This document shows, piece after piece, positions 33,309-41,228 of a stretch of 64,000 nucleotides of DNA. The translations under genes were made by a program, and so were the position numbers. The notes under the pieces are model-generated. The model had not been told where the DNA came from. It was given only the letters and a program-made list of their open reading frames with translations, and did not search any database. Numbering within the stretch: the stretch's first letter is position 1; the number at the start of each line of letters is the position of its first letter. Source of the stretch: Candidatus Latescibacterota bacterium (lineage in GTDB: Bacteria; Latescibacterota; UBA2968; UBA8231); assembly GCA_022819745.1 (NCBI GenBank), contig JAJEGS010000022.1:36699-100698 (forward strand), read 5' to 3'.

Positions 33309-36188
33309 TCACAGACTCGCGAATATCGACAGAAACGCCAATCCCGCGACCCGCGTCTCGCGCTCTCGCCCAGTCACTTCCAAAGAACGCCTATCAAAGC
33401 GCAATCCGAGTTGGGTCGTCAATCCGTAGCCTAGATACTCCCGCTGATTGCTCAATTGCGCCGCCCACACCGTGCCGCGAAAGTCCCCCGTCAGCACATT
33501 TTCCACTAGAACCTTTTCGTCCTGCAACAACTCGAAAAACAGCCGCTGCTCAAACCCCAGTTCAAGCTCTGAATCCCGCATCACGGGAAAGCGGACCAAC
33601 AGCGACCCGATCCCGTCCCAAGAACGGCGGCGACGCTCGGCCAAGGAAAAGGGCGATTGGCTGAGAAATTCGCTTTTGAGTCGGGGCAAAATTGCCACCG
33701 CGCCCCACGCGAAGACACCGTCAATCTTGTCGATCAATCCCACAAAACCAGAAGTCTCGCGGCCATTGCGGCCCAACGGCCCCAGCGCACCAAGTTGCGC
33801 ATCGCGCTGGTTCCACCAGTCCCATTTGAAGCGATGCTTAGTCTTCCAGCGCTGCGGACTAGCGTACTCCCACTCGGCGTAGAACGTATTGATCCAAGTA
33901 TCTTCTGCCGCCAGCAGATCGGGTACGGCAATGTGCTGTCCGCTCGTCTGCCCAGCGGCCCCGAATTCGAGCGTCGGCACGATCCACTGCGACAGCGGGT
34001 CGGGGATGGTGTCTGCGGCCTTCTTCAGCATGTCGAAGACCCGCACCCGACCACGACCGGGCCAATCTCGTTCAAAGGTAAAGAGACCGTAAGCAGTATG
34101 ATTTTTGCGGTTGACCTGCCGCATATCCTGGCGCAGATAGCCGACAGAGAGACGGATTTCCGGGTTGACCTCCACGCTGGCGTAGGCGTTGTAGCCCCAG
34201 TGGTCCTTCTTGTAGGGATAGTCGGGCAAGTCATCGTTTTCAAAGCGCTCGGCCCAACCGTTGTTGTTGAGGTCAATGCCAAAGAGAAACTCCGGCCGGT
34301 CCGAGTGGTGGCGCAGAAAAGGCTCTTCGTAGTCGGGGAAGAAATTCTCCCGGTCGCCATTGCTGTTCTGATTGAAGTCGGAGATGAAGTCGCCGTTTTC
34401 GTCGTACCCGGGAAAGACCGCCGGGTCGGGCACGCCGTCCGAGCGCACCTGAAAGCCACCCAGCGCGGTCGATTGCGGCGGCACCAACCCGCCCTGGAAA
34501 AATCGCTTCTGGTCGGGGTGGCGGTCCTGATCGTCGTTGTCCTCGACGAAATCGTAGAGCTTGTCGGTGGCTTCGGGCGAGTAGTCAACCAAGCCGCGGC
34601 TGTCCACCGGCTTGAAGCTGGTGGCGTAGGCGTCGTCCATGCCAAAGCCTTCAAGGGAGAAGCGCCAAGGGTCTGCGTGTCGCACGAGATTGAACAGCCA
34701 GCCGACCGCGTGCTCGTCGCCTTGAATCCCTGAAAACGAGCGGTGCGATTCGCGCGTCGTCGAGGGGAATTGGCGGTACTGGGTACTGACGTTGAATTCG
34801 CCGTACAAGTCGAAGCCCCACCAGTCGCGTACCTCGGCAGTAATACCGGCGATCTGCGAGGCCGTCGGCAGGCCGTAGTCAAAGACGATTTCGCGCGGAT
34901 TGAGTTGGTTCTTGACATTGCCAGCGGCCCGTGTCACCACCAAAAACTCCGGGATGCCGATGCGGCTGTTCTGCCGATCGGAGGCCACTTCGATCCGGTA
35001 GTCGTTGGCCAGCACAAAGCGGAAGCGCACGTTTTTGACGCGAGTGATGGCATCGTCGGCTTCGTCCAGCCCCAGATCTAACTGGCGCTGCAAGGCCAAG
35101 CGCAAGGTGCCCTCCTCGCTCTCGCCCTCTTCGGCAGCCAACGCGTACTGCAGCACAATGCTCTCCGCCCCATCGGCTCGCAAGAACCCACCGCGCTCCT
35201 CCCCGCCCTCTATCACCGGCGCAAAGCCAATGCTGCCGCCCGTGAACGTGGTGTCCTTAAAGACCATCCTCACGCCGCCTTCGACCGGCACCTCGCGCTG
35301 GAGCGCCGTGGTAATCTCCACCTCCGTACTGAACAACACCGGCCCACCCTCGTCGTCTGCGGGCGAATCGTCGGACAGCCGCACGATCAGCTTGTTGAGC
35401 CGCCTCCCTAGCTGCCCGGTCGTCAGCACCCCTTTGAGCGGATTGCCCTCAAAGCTCTCGCGGTTGCCGGCCCCATTGTGAGCATTGACCAACGTCAGTC
35501 CCAAGGTCGCATTAGCCCCCAAATCGGCCTCTATACGCCCGGCGATCAAGCTGGTAAAATTATCCTGCGAGGCCGTCGGAATATCCGGGTCGATCTCGAC
35601 GATGGGCAGGCTCGGACGCGAAAACAAGCCAGTGAAGCGCAAATGCCGCGCGTCAAAGCTCGTCACGACCCCATTAAAACCAACCTTGCGGAAGGTCATC
35701 GGCGTCAGAGTGGCGAAGATCTCGTCGCCGATCATCAGCGAATAGTTGTAGTCGCCGCTCGCATCCGAGGAGATGATCAGCCGGTTGAACCAAGTGGCGT
35801 AGCGCCGCTCTTTGGTCAATTGGCTGCTCTCGACCGTGCGCGCCTGAGTCTGTCGCCAGTCGTACACCAGCCAGCCGCGCGAGATCAGCTTGCCGTACGT
35901 GTCGTAGAAATACGTGCCCTCTTGGTTGCGATCGATGTAGCGCCGGTACGGCTCGGTGGCGTAGTTGGTGTAGCGCCACTGGCGGCGACCGTACTCGTCG
36001 AACAACTCCTGCGGCATGTACCAGCGCATAACCGTGGGATCCAAAGCCCCCATCAGCACGCTTGGCCCTTGAGCATTGAAGCGGACTTCGCCTCTTTCCT
36101 GTCGCCCCAAGCGGTAGCCGTAATCCGTCTGAGCTCCAGCCTGCAAGGCCAGTGCCAAGACCAACGCTATGTTAGCTGTCCAACGCAC
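33309..36188 (-). CDS. Large secreted/outer-membrane protein, paralogue of 37789-40623
   Basis: The 959-residue protein has a signal peptide ending near LQAGAQ (residue 20). Its paralogue at 37789 shares GPSVLMGALDP / GPGVLFGALDP, WYxPQELFxxYGxRQWxYxNYA, GWLxYDWRQ, and the PEFLFGIDLNNNxW segment. Asp/Asn-rich stretches (GDFISDFNQNSNGD, DFVEDNDDQDRHPDQ) look calcium-binding. The last 250 residues alternate polar and aromatic residues (HRFKWDWW), and the chain ends LAFLSIFASL, suggesting an outer-membrane beta-barrel. I do not recognise a named family. It starts three bases after the PPIase gene, so it is made together with that chaperone. Confidence 0.8.
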   Translation of the reverse strand: MRWTANIALVLALALQAGAQTDYGYRLGRQERGEVRFNAQGPSVLMGALDPTVMRWYMPQELFDEYGRRQWRYTNYATEPYRRYIDRNQEGTYFYDTYGKLISRGWLVYDWRQTQARTVESSQLTKERRYATWFNRLIISSDASGDYNYSLMIGDEIFATLTPMTFRKVGFNGVVTSFDARHLRFTGLFSRPSLPIVEIDPDIPTASQDNFTSLIAGRIEADLGANATLGLTLVNAHNGAGNRESFEGNPLKGVLTTGQLGRRLNKLIVRLSDDSPADDEGGPVLFSTEVEITTALQREVPVEGGVRMVFKDTTFTGGSIGFAPVIEGGEERGGFLRADGAESIVLQYALAAEEGESEEGTLRLALQRQLDLGLDEADDAITRVKNVRFRFVLANDYRIEVASDRQNSRIGIPEFLVVTRAAGNVKNQLNPREIVFDYGLPTASQIAGITAEVRDWWGFDLYGEFNVSTQYRQFPSTTRESHRSFSGIQGDEHAVGWLFNLVRHADPWRFSLEGFGMDDAYATSFKPVDSRGLVDYSPEATDKLYDFVEDNDDQDRHPDQKRFFQGGLVPPQSTALGGFQVRSDGVPDPAVFPGYDENGDFISDFNQNSNGDRENFFPDYEEPFLRHHSDRPEFLFGIDLNNNGWAERFENDDLPDYPYKKDHWGYNAYASVEVNPEIRLSVGYLRQDMRQVNRKNHTAYGLFTFERDWPGRGRVRVFDMLKKAADTIPDPLSQWIVPTLEFGAAGQTSGQHIAVPDLLAAEDTWINTFYAEWEYASPQRWKTKHRFKWDWWNQRDAQLGALGPLGRNGRETSGFVGLIDKIDGVFAWGAVAILPRLKSEFLSQSPFSLAERRRRSWDGIGSLLVRFPVMRDSELELGFEQRLFFELLQDEKVLVENVLTGDFRGTVWAAQLSNQREYLGYGLTTQLGLRFDRRSLEVTGRERETRVAGLAFLSIFASL

Positions 36189-36191
36189 AGT

Positions 36192-37784
36192 TCACAGTTT
36201 CTCCAAACTGCCCTCGACAATTTCCACCGGATACTTATTCCGCAAATTGCGCACGAACCGCACGTAATCCCTTTTCGACTTGTCGATCCGCACGTAGGCC
36301 CGGGCGCGGCGCTGCGATTCGGCGTTGTACGGAATCTGCTCGCGCGTGCGCTCCAGCACCTTGAAAACCGAATAGCCCCGCTCGGTCTTCAACGGCCCAC
36401 CCACCTCGCCGACGGCTACCTCCTGCACGGCAGCAGACAGCACGGGAAACAACCCTTGGGTATAGGCATTGAGCTGCATCTGGCCGCCGTGGTGCAAGCT
36501 GCCCTCGCGTCGGGTATGGTTCTTAGCTAGCTCTGCGGCATCGCCCCCCGCGCGCAACTCATCCCCCAAGCGCTGAGCTAGCGAATCCGACGCCACCAAA
36601 ATTTCGACGATGGTGGTGCTCTCGGGTCGAGCAAATTTTTCGGGATGCGCGTCGTAGAAGTCGCGCGCTTCTTCTTCGGTTACACTCACGTACTGATCGA
36701 CCTCTCGCCGGCGCAATGCGCTGAGCATCAATTCCTCGCGCTTAAACGCCACGGTCTCTTTGAAACGCGCATCCTCTGCCAAACCAGCCGCCTCAATCTC
36801 GGCACTCACGAACAGGTCGGGCAGCACTCGGCGGTGCAAAACCTCGGCCACGTGCGCGCTGTCGGCCGCCTGTAAACTCCTACCGGTGAGAAGCTCGTAC
36901 GCCTCTAAAAAACCGCTGACGGTAAGTTCACCGCCCCGATACGCACAGAGAACTTCGGCTTGGTCCGCCATGACCCCGTTCTCGACGAGCCGCTGAATCG
37001 CCGCCGGACGCGGCACCGGTGCGTACGCTTGCACGAGCGAATCGCGGAGCGCCTGCGACCGCTCCTCGCGCTTTTGCACCGTCAGCTCCTCGACGATGAT
37101 CTGCTCCGACGCGCTCAGCGGCGCTGGAATCTCGTCGAGCACTTTGTAGATCACGTAAAAGTCTTCGTGGCTAAACACTTCGCGCACTGGCGCAGAAACG
37201 CCCCCTATCGCCAACCCGAGCACCTGCTCAACCGTCTCCGCCGACATCTGGTCCCGCGTCTGGTATATGCCAGTGTCACCACCCCGCGCGGCAGTCCGCT
37301 CGTGCACTGAGTGCGCGCTGGCCAGTTCGTGGAAATCAGCCCCCGCGGCGAGTTGTTCGGTGATCGCACCTGCTTCCTCCAAACTCCCGACCATGATGCC
37401 GCCCAAGCGCAGAGCGCGGTGCCGGCCGCTCTCTCGGTAGTACCCCTCTATTTCCTCGGGAGTAAGTTCGATCTTGGCGACGACCTCGCGCTCCATGTAC
37501 AGCGCCATCAGCCGAGCGCGTTTGAAGAGGGCCAGTTCGCCTTTGAACCAATTGTCTTCAGCCATCTTGGCGGCGTCCGCCTCGCGCAAGAGCAGCTTTT
37601 TGTCGATCAGGCTTTCGAGCACTTGGCGCTGCCCTCCTTCTTTCATCCCCGCGGGAATCCGCGCGTCAAACTCCCCGAACTCCGACGCAGTAATCGGCTC
37701 GCCATCCACTCGGGCCAGCACCAACTCCTCAGGCTCTTGGGCGCAACCCAAGGCTACAATCACTAGCAAGCAAAAGCGCAACAC
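36192..37784 (-). CDS. SurA/PpiC-like periplasmic peptidyl-prolyl isomerase lipoprotein
   Basis: I set the start at GTG 37784 (530 residues), since GGAG overlaps the upstream stop seven bases before it and the next residues form a lipoprotein signal (LRFCLLVIVALGC, Cys 14 region). An N-terminal SurA-like helical chaperone segment (ILARVDGEPIT-type LVLARVDGEPIT) is followed by two parvulin-like domains, about residues 125-225 (LGGIMVGSLEEA...GGDTGIYQ) and 385-490 (VEILVAS...HHGGQMQL...GPLKTERGYSVFKV). Its role is to fold outer-membrane proteins. The flanking genes are two large paralogous envelope proteins, which are its likely clients. Confidence 0.88.
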   Translation of the reverse strand: MLRFCLLVIVALGCAQEPEELVLARVDGEPITASEFGEFDARIPAGMKEGGQRQVLESLIDKKLLLREADAAKMAEDNWFKGELALFKRARLMALYMEREVVAKIELTPEEIEGYYRESGRHRALRLGGIMVGSLEEAGAITEQLAAGADFHELASAHSVHERTAARGGDTGIYQTRDQMSAETVEQVLGLAIGGVSAPVREVFSHEDFYVIYKVLDEIPAPLSASEQIIVEELTVQKREERSQALRDSLVQAYAPVPRPAAIQRLVENGVMADQAEVLCAYRGGELTVSGFLEAYELLTGRSLQAADSAHVAEVLHRRVLPDLFVSAEIEAAGLAEDARFKETVAFKREELMLSALRRREVDQYVSVTEEEARDFYDAHPEKFARPESTTIVEILVASDSLAQRLGDELRAGGDAAELAKNHTRREGSLHHGGQMQLNAYTQGLFPVLSAAVQEVAVGEVGGPLKTERGYSVFKVLERTREQIPYNAESQRRARAYVRIDKSKRDYVRFVRNLRNKYPVEIVEGSLEKL

Positions 37785-37788
37785 AGCC

Positions 37789-40623
37789 TCACTCCAGACC
37801 GGCAAATACTGTGATAAAGGTCGTGGTCTCATTCTTACCCTTGTCGTCCGTTGTGAAAACGCCTGGCCGGTCGCTGTCCTCAATCACTCGTTCACTAAGG
37901 ATGCGGCCAAAGCGCAGACCCGCTTGCGTGGTCAGCCGGTACCCCTGGTAATCGGAAGTCGTCGAGAGCTGCACCGCGATGTGAGTCGAGCGCCAGTCCC
38001 CTGTCTCCTGCAAAAGCCCCGCCGCCCGCAGCTCGTCCTCGTCTTGCACTCGGTCGCGAAACCACAACTGCTCCACGCCGGATTCTATAACCGTGCGCCG
38101 CATGACCGGCAAGCGGGCGATCAACTGCAAGGTCAGCGCCCATTCCTCGCGCCGCTCCTCGTCAGCGACAAAGGGCGTCTGCCGCAAAAACTCGCTCTTG
38201 CACCTCGGCTGCAAGTCAAAGCGGCCGAGGCCGTATATGTAGTCCACCTTGTTGATTAGCCCCAAGAAACTCGCAGTACTTTCCAGCGGACGGCCAATGC
38301 TGTCGCGCGGATCCTCGGCGTTTTGCTGGAAGCGCTCCCACTTGAATTTGTTGACCACGTTCAGCCCCTCGATGCCTTGATAATCGAATTGCGCGTACGC
38401 GGTATTGATCCAAGTGTCCTGCGCCGCCAAGAGGTCGCGCACCACCGGCTGGATCGGCGCGCCGACAAAGGGGGTCGGCTCGCGCCGGGCGTCGGGAATG
38501 GTGTCCTGGGCTTGCTTGAGCATGTTGAAGACTCGCAAGTGCCCCAAGTCCGCGTAGTCCCGATCCAGCGTGAACATCGCGTAATTAGTCTCATTGAACG
38601 CATCGGTCGCCTGTGATTGCTCGTCCGTGCGCCCGAGGGTCAGCCGCATATCCGGCGCGAGATGGATGCCACCGAAAACATTGTATCCCCGCCGGTCCGG
38701 CTTGTACGGATAATCGGGTAGATCGTCGTCTTCGAAGCGGTCGATCCAATTGTTGTTATTCAAATCAATGCCAAAGAGAAACTCCGGCCGATCGACGTTG
38801 TAGCGCAGAAACGGCTCGTCGTAGTCGGGAATGATGTTGGCCGCAGTGGCGTTATCGTTCTGGTTGAAGTCGGAGATGAAGTCGTTGTTCTGGTCCCAGC
38901 CGGGAAAAATCGACCGATCGTTGGTCGAGCCAAAGCGAATCCAGTCGGGGAAGCGGTCTTGGTCGTCATTGTCATCGACAAACTCGTACAAGTGCCGCTG
39001 GGTATTGTCGTATTGCACGTCGCCCGTGGCACTGACCAAGAAGGCGGTCGTCGAATAGGCTTCGTCAATGGCGTAGGCCTCGCCGTAGAGAAAGTAGGGG
39101 AACACATTGCGCGAGACATTGAAGTACCAAGCGTCGGACCCCTCGGAGGAAACCGCGTGCTCTTCGCCCTCGTTGAACAGCGCGGCATTGGGAAACTGGA
39201 AATAGCGCTTGTTGCGGTCCCACTCGCCGTAGAAGTCAAAGCCGAGCACCCCAGTGCCCTCAATGGTGAAGCCGCCGACCAGATTGGCCGTCGGCAGGCC
39301 GTAGGAAAACTCAATCCGCTGCAAGTTGGTAATGTCCGCGACATTGCCCTCGGCCCGCCGCACCGCAATCAACGCTGGTTGCGCCGCGTCGATCACCTCG
39401 GCGGTCAACGGAGGGGGCGGTGCGCCGCGCAAGCCCGTCTGGCGGTCGGACCACATCTCAACCTTAAAGTCGTTGGCCAGCACGTAGTTGAAATCTACTC
39501 CGACAATCGTCGTCGGGTCTGGACCAACATAACCCGGATCGTTGAAGTCGTAGTTGACGATGATCCGCTCCGGGCCGTCCGCCGCCAAAAAGCCCGGCCG
39601 CCGGAACCCGCCAAAGACGACCGGCCACTGCGAGCCGGGCCGGACCACCTCCTGCAAGCTATAAACCGTCTCCTTACCGGTGTCGAAGTCGCGGCTAGTG
39701 ATCCGCACATCGTGACTGAAAAGCGCCGCACCCCCTTCGTTGTCATCGGGCGAGTCGTCGCTCAGAATCACCGCAATCGCCGTCAGCGGTGCCGTGCTCT
39801 GCCCAGCGGTGAGGCTGCCAGCGACCAAATCGCCGTTGAACATGTCGAGCAGCGTATTGCCATTGCTGGCGTCCATCACTTGGGCACCAATCTCGACGAA
39901 ATCACCAACCTGAAAGGTCGCCCGCCCACCGAATAACGAAGTGATATTGGTCTGCGTCACCGGCTCAGTAATCCCGCCCGAAAGTTGGGTGGACCCGCGG
40001 ATCGGTTCGCTGATGCGCGAGGCGAGGATCGTCGCCTGATACTTGTCCGAGGCAAAATCCACCTGCACCCCGTTGAAGTCCGGCTTGGAAAACGTCATCG
40101 GCGTCAGCGTCGTGCGAATCCGGTCGCCGACCGTGATCGCGTAGTTGTACTGCCCCTGCGAATCGCCGCTGATGGTCACCGCATTGAACCAGCGGTTGAA
40201 GCGCGTACTCTGGAAGATACCGCTGCCCAAGGGCTGCGGCTGGAACTGACGCCAGTCGTAGATCAGCCAACCACGCGTGGTGAAGTTGCCGTACACATCG
40301 TAGAAGTAGTCGCCCTCGCGGGTGGTGTTGACGTAGCGCTCGTACGGGGTGCGGGCGTAGTTGGAGTACTCCCACTGACGCCAGCCGTAGTCCACGAAGA
40401 GTTCCTGCGGCACGTACCACTTTTTAACCGATGGATCAAGTGCACCAAAGAGCACGCCCGGACCAGTCGGCTCAAAGCTGACCGCCCCGCCGCGCTGGAC
40501 GTCGGTCTGGCCCCAAGCCGGGACGCTCATCAGCACTAGCCCCCAGATGACGAAGTATGTTTTCGCTAGGCCGCTAACCGTCAAATGAAGCTGCAAACCT
40601 ACCCGCGTCGCCGCGTTATTCAT
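37789..40623 (-). CDS. Large secreted/outer-membrane protein, paralogue of 33309-36188
   Basis: The 944-residue protein has a long signal peptide ending at about residue 39 (SVPAWGQ) and then GPGVLFGALDP, WYVPQELFVDYGWRQWEYSNYA and GWLIYDWRQ in line with its paralogue. Asp/Asn-rich segments (NNDFISDFNQND, DDNDDQDRFPDW) recur at the same places. The C-terminus (TTTFITVFAGLE) fits a beta-barrel ending strand. It is the first gene of a three-gene unit with the PPIase and the second paralogue, and its stop overlaps the region that supplies the PPIase ribosome site. Function unknown; a surface channel or export component is possible. Confidence 0.8.
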   Translation of the reverse strand: MNNAATRVGLQLHLTVSGLAKTYFVIWGLVLMSVPAWGQTDVQRGGAVSFEPTGPGVLFGALDPSVKKWYVPQELFVDYGWRQWEYSNYARTPYERYVNTTREGDYFYDVYGNFTTRGWLIYDWRQFQPQPLGSGIFQSTRFNRWFNAVTISGDSQGQYNYAITVGDRIRTTLTPMTFSKPDFNGVQVDFASDKYQATILASRISEPIRGSTQLSGGITEPVTQTNITSLFGGRATFQVGDFVEIGAQVMDASNGNTLLDMFNGDLVAGSLTAGQSTAPLTAIAVILSDDSPDDNEGGAALFSHDVRITSRDFDTGKETVYSLQEVVRPGSQWPVVFGGFRRPGFLAADGPERIIVNYDFNDPGYVGPDPTTIVGVDFNYVLANDFKVEMWSDRQTGLRGAPPPPLTAEVIDAAQPALIAVRRAEGNVADITNLQRIEFSYGLPTANLVGGFTIEGTGVLGFDFYGEWDRNKRYFQFPNAALFNEGEEHAVSSEGSDAWYFNVSRNVFPYFLYGEAYAIDEAYSTTAFLVSATGDVQYDNTQRHLYEFVDDNDDQDRFPDWIRFGSTNDRSIFPGWDQNNDFISDFNQNDNATAANIIPDYDEPFLRYNVDRPEFLFGIDLNNNNWIDRFEDDDLPDYPYKPDRRGYNVFGGIHLAPDMRLTLGRTDEQSQATDAFNETNYAMFTLDRDYADLGHLRVFNMLKQAQDTIPDARREPTPFVGAPIQPVVRDLLAAQDTWINTAYAQFDYQGIEGLNVVNKFKWERFQQNAEDPRDSIGRPLESTASFLGLINKVDYIYGLGRFDLQPRCKSEFLRQTPFVADEERREEWALTLQLIARLPVMRRTVIESGVEQLWFRDRVQDEDELRAAGLLQETGDWRSTHIAVQLSTTSDYQGYRLTTQAGLRFGRILSERVIEDSDRPGVFTTDDKGKNETTTFITVFAGLE

Positions 40624-40782
40624 CGTTCACCTCAGTGTGTCGCAAAGAATCCACCCGCGTGTGCTCGCGCATCCAGTTTGATCCAACAGATCGCCGCTCC
40701 TACTCGACTATCGGCACTGGCATATAAGTTGCTTTTATACCCTTGAGCCACCATATTACCCACAACCCCAAGGAACTTATTT

Positions 40783-41196
40783 ATGACCGAAAATCCCACT
40801 TCTCCATCCCAACCCACCTCCCAAGATATGCACTGGGGCATTAGCTATCTGCGCGAGGACATCCAAGACCTACGCAACCAAGTGGGTACCACGCACCACC
40901 GCATCGACGAAACCAATAAGCGCATCGACGAAATCAACCGATCCCTCGGCGAGCGTATCGACGAAACCAACCGATCCCTCGGCGAGCGCATCGACGAAAC
41001 CAATAAGCGTATCGACGAAACCAACCGATCTCTCGGCGAGCGCATCGACGAAACCAACCGATCTCTTGGTGCCCAGATCCAAGCGGTGCATCACCGCATC
41101 AACGAGACCAACAAACGCATGGACACCCATTTCATTTGGATCATGACTACCTTGGTCGCCATCACTAGCATCCTCATCGCCGTCATTAAGCTCTAA
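40783..41196 (+). CDS. Coiled-coil protein with 7/11-residue repeats and C-terminal membrane anchor
   Basis: The 137-residue protein has a short N-terminal head (ISYLREDIQDLRNQ), then a repetitive coil made of the 7-residue unit RIDETNK and the 11-residue unit RIDETNRSLGE, and one C-terminal membrane segment (WIMTTLVAITSILIAVIKL). Seven and eleven are exactly the periods of heptad and hendecad coiled coils. The paralogue at 45832 has the same head, fewer units and the same tail. It is likely an oligomeric inner-membrane-anchored rod. The weak AAGGA at 40772-40776 may serve as ribosome site. Confidence 0.8.
   Translation: MTENPTSPSQPTSQDMHWGISYLREDIQDLRNQVGTTHHRIDETNKRIDEINRSLGERIDETNRSLGERIDETNKRIDETNRSLGERIDETNRSLGAQIQAVHHRINETNKRMDTHFIWIMTTLVAITSILIAVIKL
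40900..41073 (+). repeat. In-frame tandem repeat of 21- and 33-bp units
   Basis: Units CGCATCGACGAAACCAATAAG (21 bp; first 20 shown in translation as RIDETNK) and a 33-bp version encoding RIDETNRSLGE alternate six times with few substitutions. The near identity at DNA level means copy number can change by slippage or recombination without breaking the frame. Confidence 0.85.
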
Positions 41197-41228
41197 ACAC
41201 TTTATGTGTTGACTCCGATCACATCCGC

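Noticed and set aside
40900..41073. CRISPR-like direct repeats
   Set aside because: There are no spacers; the units are in frame and encode a coiled coil.
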